Shown in pieces: positions 33,232 to 43,733 of a stretch of DNA of 64,000 nucleotides. Source of the DNA: Amnibacterium endophyticum (lineage in GTDB: Bacteria > Actinomycetota > Actinomycetes > Actinomycetales > Microbacteriaceae); the NCBI RefSeq assembly GCF_042680685.1, contig NZ_JBHUEA010000005.1, positions 62,001 through 126,000 of the forward strand, in the 5' to 3' direction. The notes beneath the pieces were generated by a model. It had not been told where the DNA came from. It ran no database searches and worked only from the letters and a program-made list of their open reading frames with translations. The first letter of the stretch is position 1; each line of letters opens with the position of its first letter. The translations under genes and the position numbers were made by a program.

Positions 33232-34368
33232 CTAGTCGATCGCCTCGAAGCCGCTCGCGATGCGGTCGGCCAGCGCCTCGCGCTCCTCGAGCGGCAGGAA
33301 CGCCGACTCGGCGGCGTTCAGCTGGAACGTGAGCAGGTCGTCCAGGTCGTAGTCGAAGGCGTCGGCGAGCAGCACCAGCTCCCGCGACAGGGAGGTGTCG
33401 CTCATCAGCCGGTTGTCGGTATTGACGGTGACCTTGAAGCCGAGCTGGAACAGCAGGTCGAACGGATGGTCCGCGAGGTCGTCGCCCCAGGCCTCGATGG
33501 CGCCGGTCTGCAGGTTGGAGGACGGCGACAGCTCGAGCGGCACCTGCCGGTCCCGCACCCAGCGGGCCAATCGGCCGACGGTGACGTAGGAGCGGCCGGC
33601 GTCCTCGCGCACCGTCAGGTCCTCCGCGATCCGCACGCCGTGGCCGAGGCGCAGCGCGCGGCCGTCGAGCAGGGCGCTGCGGATGGAGTCGAGCCCGGCC
33701 GCCTCGCCGGCGTGGACCGTCACGGGGAACCAGTGCTCGGCGAGGTAGTCGAAGGCGACGCGGTGCCGGGCGGGCAGGAAGCCGGCCTCGGCGCCGGCGA
33801 TGTCGAAGCCCACCACGCCGCGGTCGCGGTGGCGGACGGCGAGCTCGGCGATCTCGAGCCCGCGGTCGGCGTGCCGCATCGCGGTGACGAGCTGGCCGAC
33901 GCGGAGGTCCCAGCCGCCTCGGCGGGCCTCGTCGACGCCCTGCTCGAGGCCGGCCTGCACCGCCTCCACGGCGGCGTCGAGGGTGAGGCCCTTCGCGAGG
34001 TGCTGCTCGGGCGCCCAGCGCACCTCGCCCCAAGCGACGCCGTCGGCGGCGAGGTCGAGCACGAACTCGCGGGCCACGCGGGTCAGGGCCGGCTCGGTCT
34101 GCATCACCGCGGTGGTGAGGTCGAAGGTCTTCAGGTAGTCGACCAGCGAGCCGGAGTCGGCCTGGTCGTGGAACCAGTCGGCGAGCGCGTCGGCATCGCC
34201 CTCCGGCAGCTCGACGCCGGCCTCGTCTGCCAGCTCGACCACGGTCGCCGGTCGCAGCCCGCCGTCGAGGTGGTCGTGCAGCGACACCTTCGGCAGGGTG
34301 CGCGCGTCGACGTCGCCCCAGAGCAGCAGGTCGTCGTCTTCGTCGTCGCGGTCTCGCAGGTCCCCCAC
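33232..34368 (-). CDS. add: Adenosine deaminase
   Basis: This zinc enzyme converts adenosine and deoxyadenosine to inosine and deoxyinosine. The 378-aa product has the metal-binding LPKVSLHDHLDG, GFDIAGAEAGF, the catalytic VTVHAGEAAG and the distal LELSPSSNLQTGAI and VTVNTDNRLMSDTSLSREL. The GTG at 34368 has TACCCT (34381-34376) seven nt upstream, so although the gene follows deoA by 32 nt it may also have its own leaderless promoter. The acidic DRDDEDDDLLLWGD N-terminal extension is not part of the barrel. Its inosine product can feed punA. Confidence 0.93.
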   Translation of the reverse strand: MGDLRDRDDEDDDLLLWGDVDARTLPKVSLHDHLDGGLRPATVVELADEAGVELPEGDADALADWFHDQADSGSLVDYLKTFDLTTAVMQTEPALTRVAREFVLDLAADGVAWGEVRWAPEQHLAKGLTLDAAVEAVQAGLEQGVDEARRGGWDLRVGQLVTAMRHADRGLEIAELAVRHRDRGVVGFDIAGAEAGFLPARHRVAFDYLAEHWFPVTVHAGEAAGLDSIRSALLDGRALRLGHGVRIAEDLTVREDAGRSYVTVGRLARWVRDRQVPLELSPSSNLQTGAIEAWGDDLADHPFDLLFQLGFKVTVNTDNRLMSDTSLSRELVLLADAFDYDLDDLLTFQLNAAESAFLPLEEREALADRIASGFEAID

Positions 34369-34400
34369 GCCGCTCAGGGTACCGCCGGACCCCGCCGGGG

Positions 34401-35693
<1,293 letters not shown>

Positions 35694-35732
35694 CGGATCA
35701 CGCTATCCGTCGGCGCACTGCGGCCGCAGCGC

Positions 35733-36407
35733 TCAGTCCGTGAAGCGGACCACCGTGCGCACCGTCATGAAGACCTCGGACGAGGTGCAGGCGTACGCGT
35801 CGTCCGACTTCACGAAGATCGCCTTCTTCGAGTGCGGCGGGTAGACGCGGAAGCCGTCGCCCTTCCGGACCCGGCAGGCCGACCCGAGCGGGCCGCCGCC
35901 GTCGCGGATGTCCACGACCTGCAGCGGCGCTCCGGCCGCCTGTCCGGGCGCCAGCCGGACGTCGACGGCGTCCGCCTGGTTGCGGGCGGCCGGCTCGCCG
36001 AGCTGCGTGCCGTTCCCGCCTCCGACGACGGAGACGCCGGGAGCGCCCCGCAGCACGCACGAGCCGCCCCCGGTGTTCGTGAAGAGCACGTCGTAGACCT
36101 CGCTGCCGGCGCCGCCGCCGCCGTTGTCCCGGGTGATGGTGACGCCCAGGTCCTGATCGGCGCACTGGTCCGCAGGACGTCCCGGATCGCCGGCCGCCGA
36201 GGCGCCGGACGATGCGGGCGTGCTCGAGGCGGAGGCGGTCGGGGCCGACGATGACGCGCTCGCGCTCGCGCTCGACGAGGGCGTGCTCGAGGGCGTCGGG
36301 GCGACCGTGACGGTCGGCGTGATCGTCGGCGCGGTCACCTGCGACCCGCACCCCGTCAGCACCAGCAGCAGCGCCGCGGCCGCGGCCGCTCCCCCGACTC
36401 GTCGCAC
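35733..36407 (-). CDS. DUF4232 lipoprotein
   Basis: The 224-aa product has a lipoprotein signal with lipobox LVLTGC (Cys about 20) and a 50-residue Ser/Thr/Ala/Pro linker. A DUF4232-like domain (about 80-224) follows, with paired cysteines, YDVLFTNTGGGSCVLRGAPGVSVVG and LQVVDIRDGGG. DUF4232 proteins are common in actinobacterial envelopes but lack a known role. The GTG at 36407 has TAGCGT (36419-36414) six nt upstream. It stands between the nucleoside transporter and deoA on the same strand and might be an accessory binding protein, but that is only positional. Confidence 0.8.
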   Translation of the reverse strand: MRRVGGAAAAAALLLVLTGCGSQVTAPTITPTVTVAPTPSSTPSSSASASASSSAPTASASSTPASSGASAAGDPGRPADQCADQDLGVTITRDNGGGGAGSEVYDVLFTNTGGGSCVLRGAPGVSVVGGGNGTQLGEPAARNQADAVDVRLAPGQAAGAPLQVVDIRDGGGPLGSACRVRKGDGFRVYPPHSKKAIFVKSDDAYACTSSEVFMTVRTVVRFTD

Positions 36408-36527
36408 GCCCGCACGCTACGCCCGCCCGTCGAGAGCGCTTCCTCGGCGCTCCGTGACACATGCGCCGCTGCCGGCGGGCGTATCCGTCTCCGGGCGCCG
36501 AAGAAGCGGGGGAGGAGGAGGTCCGGG

Positions 36528-37814
36528 TCAGCCCTTCACGTACGGCTTGCCGGCGGCCGCCGGGCCGCGCGCGTGCCCCACGAGCCCCGCGACGGCGAAG
36601 ATCGTCACGATGTAGGGCAGCATCAGCAGGAAGTCGGGCGGCACCGGGCTGCCGACGATGCCGAGCACGTTCTGCAGGTTGCTCGCGAAGCCGAACAGCA
36701 GCGCCGCGAGCGTCGCCTTCACGGGGTTCCACTGCCCGAAGATCACCGCGGCCAGGGCGATGAAGCCGGCGCCGGAGGTGACGTCGCGGGTGAACGACGG
36801 CACGGCCGCGAGCGTCAGGTACGCGCCGCCGAGCCCGGCGATCGCCCCGGCGAGGCTCACGTTCCAGAAGCGGGTGCCGCCGACCGAGATGCCGACGGTG
36901 TCGGCCGCCTGCGGGTGCTCCCCGACGGCGCGGAGGCGGAGGCCCCACTTCGTGCGGAACAGGCCGATGGTGACGGCGACCACGCCCACGTACATCAGGT
37001 AGACGATCACCGTCTGCCGGAAGAGCACCGGGCCGATCACCGGGATCGCGGACAGCAGCGGGATCGTGATCGGGGTGAACTGCGGCGGGCTGTTCAGCGT
37101 CGCCGACGCCGGCACGAGCACGAGCGAGTAGAGGAAGTTCGTGAGCCCGAGCACGAGCACGTTCAGCACGACGCCGACGATGACCTGGTCGACGAGGTAC
37201 TTGATCGCGAAGGCCGCGAGCACGAACGACACGAGCATGCCGGCGACCATGGCGGCGATCAGCCCCGCAATCAGCGATCGCGTCAGCGACGCGACTACCG
37301 CGGCGGTGAAGGCGCCGGCGAGCAGCTGCCCCTCGATGGCCACGTTGACGACGCCCACCCGCTCGGAGATCACGCCGCCGAGCGCGCCGAAGATCAGCGG
37401 CACGGCGAGCGCCAGGGACCCGGCCAGCAACCCGGGCAGCGGCACGGTCTGCGGCGAGCCGGCGGTCGCCCAGGTGAGCAGCCCGACGACGAGCGCGAGC
37501 GCGAACACGATCGGCAGCCAGAGCGGCTGCCGGCGGTCCAGCCGCACGAGCATGACGGCGACCCCGGTGCAGGCGGCCGCGATCAGGGAGGCGACGACAC
37601 CGGTCGGCAGCGCGGGCAGCACGAGCGGCGGCAGCGACACGAGGTCCGTCGAGCTCTGCAGGCCGAAGGTGGCCGAGCCGGGGCGGCTGAAGCCGATGAG
37701 GGCGACGGCGGCCGCGACCGTCAGCACGCCGTAGATCCACACGACGCGCCAGGACCGCCGCGGGCCCGTCGTGCCGACGAGCGCGCCGGTCTCGCTGGTC
37801 TCGAGCGTCGTCAT
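36528..37814 (-). CDS. Nucleoside ABC transporter permease 2 (NupC-like)
   Basis: The 428-aa permease of the BPD_transp_2 family has about ten membrane segments. It carries the signature GALGGVISERVGVVNVAIEGQLLAGAFTAA in the first half and RAVGEHPQAADTVGISV followed by AGAIAGLGGAYLTLA in the coupling region. Such permeases pair with a second permease and a double ATPase to import nucleosides delivered by a BMP lipoprotein. Its ATG overlaps the previous permease stop by 4 nt. It is the last transporter gene of the operon, 120 nt before the DUF4232 gene. Substrate inferred from family and from cdd, deoA and add around it. Confidence 0.9.
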   Translation of the reverse strand: MTTLETSETGALVGTTGPRRSWRVVWIYGVLTVAAAVALIGFSRPGSATFGLQSSTDLVSLPPLVLPALPTGVVASLIAAACTGVAVMLVRLDRRQPLWLPIVFALALVVGLLTWATAGSPQTVPLPGLLAGSLALAVPLIFGALGGVISERVGVVNVAIEGQLLAGAFTAAVVASLTRSLIAGLIAAMVAGMLVSFVLAAFAIKYLVDQVIVGVVLNVLVLGLTNFLYSLVLVPASATLNSPPQFTPITIPLLSAIPVIGPVLFRQTVIVYLMYVGVVAVTIGLFRTKWGLRLRAVGEHPQAADTVGISVGGTRFWNVSLAGAIAGLGGAYLTLAAVPSFTRDVTSGAGFIALAAVIFGQWNPVKATLAALLFGFASNLQNVLGIVGSPVPPDFLLMLPYIVTIFAVAGLVGHARGPAAAGKPYVKG

Positions 37815-39103
37815 GCGCGCGCCCCCCTCGGTGCAGGCAGGCGGAAGATCGCGCGCACCAGCGGCGGCGCCGCGATGAAGAGGACGATCAGCGACTGCAC
37901 GACGGACACCACGTTGAGGTCGACCGCGTTCGCCGCCTGCATCGTGTAGCCGCCGTTCTGGAAGACGCCGAAGAGCAGGCCGGCCCAGAAGACGCCCCAC
38001 GGCCGGGAGCGCCCGAGCAGCGCGACGGTGATGGCGTTGAAGCCGATGCCGGCGTCGAAGGCGTTGCTGAACCCGCTCGTCGTCTGCCCGAGCACCTGGT
38101 AGGCGCCCGCGAACCCGACGAAGACGCCGGAGATCACCATCGCCGCGATGGTCATCCGCTTGACGTCGATGCCGGCGGTGCGTGCGGCGGAGGGGTTCTC
38201 TCCGACCGCCCGCAGCTTGAAGCCGAGGCTCGAGCGGTCGAGCAGGTACGCGGCTGCGAGGACGAGGAGGACCACGAGCGGGAAGCCGAGGTTGACCGGC
38301 GAGCCGAACAGCTGCGGCAGCTGCGCGGAGGTCGGCGTCGGCGCGGACACGGGCGAGTTCGATCCGGGCGCCTGCAGCACCGGCGTCCCCAGCAGGTAGT
38401 CGATGAAGTAGAAGGCGATGTAGTTGAGCATGATCGTGACGATCACCTCGTGGGCTCCGGTGCGCGCCTTCAGGACCCCGGGGATCGCGGCCCAGAGCGC
38501 CCCGCCGACGAGGCCGCCGACCAGCGCCGCGACGAGGTGGAGGGCGCCCGGCAGCGGCAGGGTGAACCCGACCCAGCCGGCGAGCGCGCCGCCGATGAGG
38601 ATCTGGCCCTGGCCGCCGATGTTGAACAGGCCGGTGCGGAAGCCGATCGCGATGCCGAGACCGGCGGCGATCAGCGGGGTGGCGAAGCCGAGGCTGCGCA
38701 GCAGCGGCTGGATGCCCGCGACGAAGCCGACGGCGGAGAAGTCGATCAGCCCGCCGCGGAAGAGCGACCCGTAGGCGCTGCCGACCGCCTGCACCGCGGC
38801 GACGATCGTGTCGCCCGGTCGGGCGAAGAAGTACCCCGACGCCGTGATGACCTGCGGGTTGGTCACCGCGATGAGCACGCCGCCGATCAGCAGGGAGACG
38901 ACCACGGCCAGCACGCTGAGCAGCGCGCTGCCGGACAGGACGTCGCGCAGCACGCGGCGCGCGCTCGACTCGGCCGCCTCCGGCCGCTGCTGCCCCGGGT
39001 CCTGCTGCGGGTCGAGCCCCGCCTGCTCCGTGCCGGTGTCGGCGACCGGGACCGGCTGATCCGTCGTCTCCTGCGCGCCGCCCTGCGGCTCCCGGAACGT
39101 CAT
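37811..39103 (-). CDS. Nucleoside ABC transporter permease 1 (NupB-like)
   Basis: The 430-aa product has a 45-residue polar N-terminal tail (QETTDQPVPVADTGTEQ) and then about nine membrane helices. Family motifs are TPLIAAGLGIAIGFRTGLFNIGGQGQILIGG, KARTGAHEVIVTIMLNYIA and LRAVGENPSAARTAGIDVKR. These are the permease-1 pattern of BMP-linked transporters. The ATG overlaps the ATPase stop by 4 nt, and its own stop overlaps permease 2. A long external loop (TPVLQAPGSNSPVSAPTPTSAQ) separates two helices. Confidence 0.9.
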   Translation of the reverse strand: MTFREPQGGAQETTDQPVPVADTGTEQAGLDPQQDPGQQRPEAAESSARRVLRDVLSGSALLSVLAVVVSLLIGGVLIAVTNPQVITASGYFFARPGDTIVAAVQAVGSAYGSLFRGGLIDFSAVGFVAGIQPLLRSLGFATPLIAAGLGIAIGFRTGLFNIGGQGQILIGGALAGWVGFTLPLPGALHLVAALVGGLVGGALWAAIPGVLKARTGAHEVIVTIMLNYIAFYFIDYLLGTPVLQAPGSNSPVSAPTPTSAQLPQLFGSPVNLGFPLVVLLVLAAAYLLDRSSLGFKLRAVGENPSAARTAGIDVKRMTIAAMVISGVFVGFAGAYQVLGQTTSGFSNAFDAGIGFNAITVALLGRSRPWGVFWAGLLFGVFQNGGYTMQAANAVDLNVVSVVQSLIVLFIAAPPLVRAIFRLPAPRGARA

Positions 39104-40614
39104 GCGGCCACCGCCTGCGGGGCCTCGCCGGCCATCATCAGGCCGAGCACGTCGCGCGGGGTGTCGGCCGGCACGACGCCGACGACCCGGCCGCGGTGCA
39201 TCACCGCGATGCGGTCGGCGAGCGCGACGACCTCGTCCAGCTCGGTCGAGACCACGACCACCGGCACGCCGGCGTCGCGGGTCGCGACGATCTGCTGGTG
39301 CACGAACTCGATCGAGCCGACGTCGAGCCCGCGGGTCGGCTGCGCGGCCACGAGCAGCCGCAGGTCGCGGGAGAGCTCGCGGGCGAGGACCACCTTCTGC
39401 TGGTTGCCGCCCGACAGGCGGCCGACCGGGGTGCCGATGCCCTGCGCGCGGATGTCGAACCGCTTGAGCCGCTCCTCCGCGAACGCCGCCAGCCGCTTCA
39501 GCCGCAGCGCGCCCCTGCGCACGAACGGCTCCCCGTCGGAGCGGTCGAGCATGAGGTTCTCGGCGATGGTGAACTCCGGCACCAGCCCGTCGTGCTGCCG
39601 GTCCTCCGGCACGAACCCGGCGCCCGCGTCGAGCACCTGCCTCGGCGTGCGGCCGGTCAGCTCCTCGCCGTGCAGCAGGATCCGGCCGGTGACCTCCGCC
39701 TGCAGCCCGAAGATCGCCTCGGTCAGCTCGGTCTGCCCGTTGCCCTGCACCCCGGCGATCGCGAGGATCTCCCCCGCCCGCACCGTGAGGTCGACCCCGT
39801 TCACGACGGGGACGCCGTTGCCGTCGTAGACGTGCACGCCCTCGATCACGAGCGCGTCGGCTCCGGGCGCCGCCGGCGCCTTGTCGACCGTGAGCTCGAC
39901 CGCGCGCCCCACCATCAGGGAGGCGAGCTCGGTGCTGCTCGCCGTCGGCAGGGCCTGCCCCACGACCTTGCCGAGCCGGACGACCGTGATCCGGTCCGCC
40001 ACCTCGCGGACCTCCCGCAGCTTGTGGCTGATGAACACGATGGCGGTGCCGCCGTCGCGCAGCTGCTTCATGATCCCGATCAGCTCGTCGGTCTCCTGCG
40101 GCGTCAGCACGGCCGTCGGCTCGTCGAGCACGAGCACCCCGGCGTCGCGCGAGAGCGCCTTGATGATCTCGACGCGCTGCTGGATCCCGACGGGCAGGTC
40201 CTCGATCCGCGCGTCCGGGTCGACGTCGAACCCGAAGCGGTCCGAGATCTCGCGCACGGTCGCCCGGGCGGCGTCGAGGTCGAGCCGCCCGCCCGCCTTC
40301 GTCGACTCGTGCCCGAGCATCACGTTCTCGGCGACCGTGAAGACCGGCACGAGCATGAAGTGCTGGTGCACCATGCCGATGCCCGCCCGCATCGCGTCGC
40401 CCGGGCCGGAGAAGCGCTGGACCTCGTCGTCCAGCAGGATCTCGCCCTCGTCCGGCCGGTACAGGCCGTAGAGCACGTTCATCAGCGTCGACTTGCCCGC
40501 GCCGTTCTCGCCGAGCAGGCAGTGGATCTCCCCGGGCTCGACGACGAGGTCGATGTGGTCGTTCGCGGTCAGGGCGCCGAAGCGCTTCGTGATGCCGCGC
40601 AGCTCAAGCTTCAT
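39100..40614 (-). CDS. Nucleoside ABC transporter, double ATP-binding protein (NupA-like)
   Basis: The 504-aa protein contains two ABC domains. The first has a full Walker A, CLLGENGAGKST (about 37), and VLVLDEPTAVLTPQE. The second has the degenerate Walker A GVQGNGQTELTEA (about 230) but a good signature LSGGNQQKVVLARELS and LLVAAQPTRGLDVGSIEF. This layout is typical of BMP/simple-sugar transporters (RbsA-like), where one site is catalytically weak. ATG 40614 was chosen because MKLELRGITKRFG begins the first domain directly; the 30-codon upstream extension is not ABC-like. It couples to the two permeases through 4-nt overlaps. Confidence 0.9.
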   Translation of the reverse strand: MKLELRGITKRFGALTANDHIDLVVEPGEIHCLLGENGAGKSTLMNVLYGLYRPDEGEILLDDEVQRFSGPGDAMRAGIGMVHQHFMLVPVFTVAENVMLGHESTKAGGRLDLDAARATVREISDRFGFDVDPDARIEDLPVGIQQRVEIIKALSRDAGVLVLDEPTAVLTPQETDELIGIMKQLRDGGTAIVFISHKLREVREVADRITVVRLGKVVGQALPTASSTELASLMVGRAVELTVDKAPAAPGADALVIEGVHVYDGNGVPVVNGVDLTVRAGEILAIAGVQGNGQTELTEAIFGLQAEVTGRILLHGEELTGRTPRQVLDAGAGFVPEDRQHDGLVPEFTIAENLMLDRSDGEPFVRRGALRLKRLAAFAEERLKRFDIRAQGIGTPVGRLSGGNQQKVVLARELSRDLRLLVAAQPTRGLDVGSIEFVHQQIVATRDAGVPVVVVSTELDEVVALADRIAVMHRGRVVGVVPADTPRDVLGLMMAGEAPQAVAA

Positions 40615-40707
40615 CGCCCGAGATCCTCTCAGAACGGGGCCGACGGGCCACGGCGGACGCCGTGACCCGTCGGTCGATGATCCCGCAGTCCGTGCGGGAT
40701 GCACCGA

Positions 40708-41814
40708 TCAGTTGAAGGCGGCCTTCGAGCTGACCGAGATCGAGCCGTCGATGATGCCGGCCTTGATCTTGTCGAGCTCGTCGGTCAGACCGGCGGGCAG
40801 CTTGCTCTCGTAGTCGTGGAACGAGGACAGGCCGACGCCGCCGTTCTTCAGGTCGCCGACGTACTGGGTGTTGTCGAACGTCTTCTCCTTCGCGGACTGC
40901 TCGACGACGTCCTGAGCCGCGACGGAGATGTTCTTCAGGATCGACACGAGCACGAGGTCCTTCGCGCCCGTCGTGTCCGTGTTGTAGATGTCGGCGTCCA
41001 CGCCCTCGATCACGGCCTGCTTGCCGGAGGACTTGATCGCCGCGCCCGCGCCCTGGTAGAGGCTGCCGGCGACCGGGATGATCACGTCGGCGTTCTGACC
41101 GAGGAAGTTCGTCGAGATCGTCTTCGCCTTGTTCTGGTCGGTGAAGTTGCCGACGAACGTGCCCTTCTGCGTGTCCGCGTTCCAGCCGAGCAGCTTCACG
41201 TTCTTGTTCTTCTGCTGGTTGTAGTACTTCACGCCCTCCGCGATGCCGTCCATGTAGATGGTCACGGGCGGGATGGCGATGCCGCCCCAGGTCGCCACGG
41301 TCCCGGTCTTCGAGTAGGCCGCCGCGGCGTACCCGCCGAGGAACGCCGCCTCGTTCGTGTTGAACACCACGTTCTTCACGTTCGGCAGGTCGATCGAGGT
41401 GTCGTCGATCATCGCGAAGTCGGTCGAGGGGCTCTTCGTCGCCGACGACTTGATCGCGGGCGCGAGCAGGAAGCCGGACGCGACGATGATGTTGCAGTTC
41501 TGCGCGACGAGGTTGTCGACGTTCGAGGCGTAGTCGTTCGCCGTCGCGGACTGGACCTCCTTGTACTGCGAGCCCAGGTCCTTCGCGGCGGCCTTGACGC
41601 CCTCGAGGCCGAGCTGGTTGAAGGAGCGGTCGTCGAACCCGCCCTGGTCGGACACGATGCAGGGCAGGTAGTCGGAGGTGGCGGCGGCGCTGCCGGACGC
41701 CGCGCCGGAACCGGAGGCCGCGGGCGCCGGAGCCTGGCCGCAGCCGGTGAGCAGGGCGACGACGCCGAGCGTCGACACGGCGCCGAGGCCGATGCGCTTG
41801 GTGAGAGCGTGCAA
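40708..41814 (-). CDS. bmpA: BMP-family nucleoside-binding lipoprotein
   Basis: The 368-aa substrate-binding protein has a lipoprotein signal ending at LLTGC (Cys about 25), a Gly/Ser/Ala linker and the BMP core: CIVSDQGGFDDRSFNQLGLEGVKAA, IIVASGFLLAPAIKS, NVVFNTNEAAFLGGYAAAAYSKTGTVATWGG and VIEGVDADIYNTD. The FNQ, EAAF and VDAD segments resemble the nucleoside-contacting regions of TmpC/PnrA-type proteins. The start is a TTG supported by AAGGGG six nt upstream; no better ATG or GTG exists near the signal. It heads the transporter operon, with a TACCCT -10 (41886-41881) and about 60 nt of leader. Confidence 0.9.
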   Translation of the reverse strand: MHALTKRIGLGAVSTLGVVALLTGCGQAPAPAASGSGAASGSAAATSDYLPCIVSDQGGFDDRSFNQLGLEGVKAAAKDLGSQYKEVQSATANDYASNVDNLVAQNCNIIVASGFLLAPAIKSSATKSPSTDFAMIDDTSIDLPNVKNVVFNTNEAAFLGGYAAAAYSKTGTVATWGGIAIPPVTIYMDGIAEGVKYYNQQKNKNVKLLGWNADTQKGTFVGNFTDQNKAKTISTNFLGQNADVIIPVAGSLYQGAGAAIKSSGKQAVIEGVDADIYNTDTTGAKDLVLVSILKNISVAAQDVVEQSAKEKTFDNTQYVGDLKNGGVGLSSFHDYESKLPAGLTDELDKIKAGIIDGSISVSSKAAFN

Positions 41815-42123
41815 GGGGTACCCCTTCGTCAGGTGCTGGAGGAGCCCGCGCGCGAGGATGGGCGGCGCGGGCCGCCGGTCAGGGTAGCCGCGCCGTGATT
41901 CCGCCGTCGACCAGGACGGCGTCCGGGCCGCGGATGCTTACCGCATCGTTACTGTGCTGATCCTGGAGGGCGCCGTGCGCGGCTGTCTTCTTCCCGGAGC
42001 CGCTCGCTGGCCGGTCCTCGCGGCCGGTGTCTTCCCGACCGTGCCCCGCCCCGGGCCCTCGGACCAAGCGGTGAAGCGGTCCTGCCGTCGTCGAGCCCGG
42101 AGCGGATGCGTTCGCCCGCTCGG
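41815..42123. promoter_or_regulatory. 309-bp upstream region of the BMP transporter operon
   Basis: No gene is visible. It contains a minus-strand promoter candidate (TCGACG, 18 nt, then TACCCT at 41886-41881), a leader hairpin of GGCGG and CCGCC arms, and an AT-rich 15-bp dyad GATGC-TTACC-GCATC (about 41934-41948). The dyad sits behind the promoter and could be an operator. The rest is plain GC-rich sequence downstream of cdd. Confidence 0.45.
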
Positions 42124-42537
42124 TCAGGAGGTGGTGCGGTCCGCGTACTCGTCGAGCTGGCGCGGGCCGAAGGCGTCGGGCAGCACCTGGGCGATGGTGC
42201 GGATGCCGCTGACGGTGTCGAGCAGCATCCCGGGGGCGGCGTGCTCGGCGAGCAGCTGACGGCAGCGGCCGCACGGCATCAGCGTGCGCCCCTCCCCGTC
42301 CACGCAGGCGAAGGCCGTGAGCAGGCCGCCGCCCGTCATGGCCAGCTGCGACACCATCGAGCACTCGGCGCAGAGCGTCACGCCGTACGAGGCGTTCTCC
42401 ACGTTGCAGCCGCTGACCACGCGCCCGTCCTCGACGAGCGCCGCGGCGCCCACGGGGAAGTGCGAGTAGGGCACGTACGCGTGCGCCATCGCCGCCCGCG
42501 CGGCCTCCCGGAGCCCGTCCCAGTCCACGTCCGTCAT
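42124..42537 (-). CDS. cdd: Cytidine deaminase
   Basis: The 137-aa zinc enzyme deaminates cytidine and deoxycytidine to uridine and deoxyuridine, the latter a DeoA substrate. It carries YSHFPVGAAALVEDG, the GCNVENASYGVTLCAECSM motif with catalytic Glu and first zinc Cys, and the second zinc pair in MPCGRCRQLL. The length is that of tetrameric CDAs. ATG 42537 has AGGA seven nt upstream; an in-frame GTG two codons earlier is also possible. It lies between manC and the BMP operon on the same strand and belongs functionally with the salvage genes downstream. Confidence 0.94.
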   Translation of the reverse strand: MTDVDWDGLREAARAAMAHAYVPYSHFPVGAAALVEDGRVVSGCNVENASYGVTLCAECSMVSQLAMTGGGLLTAFACVDGEGRTLMPCGRCRQLLAEHAAPGMLLDTVSGIRTIAQVLPDAFGPRQLDEYADRTTS

Positions 42538-42581
42538 GCCCACATCCTGCCCGGATCCGCCTCGCGGCGGAGCGGGTCGGA

Positions 42582-43733
42582 TCAGAGGACGTCGGTGCGG
42601 CCCGAGATCTTCAGCGCGTCGACGACGCTCTTGACCCGCTGCGCGTGCTCGCTCGTGGTGACGAGCAGCGCGTCCTCGGTGTCGACGACCACGATGTTCT
42701 CGACGCCGATCAGTGTGATGAGCCGGTCGCGGTCGGTCACCACGACGCCGCTCGACGAGTCGGCGAGCACCCGGGCGTGCTCCCCGAGGATCGCGAGGTC
42801 GCTCGTCCGGCCGCCGGACTGCATCTTCGCGATCGAGGCGAAGTCGCCCACGTCGTCCCACGAGAAGTCGCCCTCGATGACCGCGAGGCGCCCCTCGGCG
42901 GCTGCGGGCTCGGCGACGGAGTAGTCGATCGCGATCTTCTCGAGCCCCGGCCACACCTGGTCGACGACGGCGCCGCGCTCGGGGGTGTCCCACGCCTCCG
43001 CGAGGCGGCGCAGCCCGGCGACGAGGTCGGGCTTCGTCTTCGCCATCTCGTCGAGCAGGACGTCCGCCCGGCTGATGAACATGCCGGCGTTCCAGACGTG
43101 GCGGCCGGAGTCCACGTACTGCCGCGCGGTCTCGAGGTCGGGCTTCTCGACGAAGCGGGTGACGGCGAGGGCGCTCGGGGCGCCCGGCACCTCCAGGCGC
43201 TCGCCGGCCTCGATGTAGCCGAAGCCGATCGCGGGCTCGGTGGGCACGATGCCGATGGTGGCGATGTAGCCGGCGTCCGCGACCGAGATCGCCTCGACGA
43301 TCGCGCGGCGGAAGCGGCGCACGTCGTTGATCACGTGGTCCGCGGCGAAGGAGCCGATGATGACGCCCGGCTCGCGGCGCTCGAGGATCGCGGCGGCCAG
43401 CCCGATGGCGGCGGACGAGTCCTTGGGCTCGCTCTCGAGCACGACGTTGCGGTCGGCGAGCTGCGGCAGCTGCTGCTCGACGGCGGCGCGATGCGCGCGG
43501 CCCGTCACGACCATGACCCGGTCGGGGCCCGCGATGGGCGCGAGGCGGTCCCAGGTGCCGCGCAGCAGCGTCTGGCCGCTGCCCGTCAGGTCGTGGAGGA
43601 ACTTCGGGGCGTCGGCGCGGGAGAGCGGCCAGAGCCGCGAACCGATCCCGCCCGCCGGGATGACGGCGTAGAACCGCTCGACCGCCTCCGGCTCCGTGCC
43701 GCGACCGGCCCAGCGCATCGTCCCGTCCGTCAT
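42582..43733 (-). CDS. manC: Mannose-1-phosphate guanylyltransferase
   Basis: The 383-aa enzyme makes GDP-mannose from mannose 1-phosphate and GTP for mannosylated lipids and glycans. It has the nucleotidyltransferase loop VIPAGGIGSRLWPLSRADAPKFL, IIGSFAADHVI, FGYIEAGE, VTRFVEKPDLETA, WNAGMFI and EGDFSWDDVGDF. It lacks the C-terminal isomerase domain of bifunctional ManC/AlgA. ATG 43733 has TACAGT (43746-43741) seven nt upstream, so a leaderless start is favoured over the 16-codon longer reading. It is divergent from the sdh operon. Confidence 0.92.
   Translation of the reverse strand: MTDGTMRWAGRGTEPEAVERFYAVIPAGGIGSRLWPLSRADAPKFLHDLTGSGQTLLRGTWDRLAPIAGPDRVMVVTGRAHRAAVEQQLPQLADRNVVLESEPKDSSAAIGLAAAILERREPGVIIGSFAADHVINDVRRFRRAIVEAISVADAGYIATIGIVPTEPAIGFGYIEAGERLEVPGAPSALAVTRFVEKPDLETARQYVDSGRHVWNAGMFISRADVLLDEMAKTKPDLVAGLRRLAEAWDTPERGAVVDQVWPGLEKIAIDYSVAEPAAAEGRLAVIEGDFSWDDVGDFASIAKMQSGGRTSDLAILGEHARVLADSSSGVVVTDRDRLITLIGVENIVVVDTEDALLVTTSEHAQRVKSVVDALKISGRTDVL

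Noticed and set aside
41815..42123. Purine riboswitch upstream of the BMP nucleoside transporter
   Set aside because: The expected conserved loop sequences could not be found; only a short leader hairpin and an AT-rich dyad are present.
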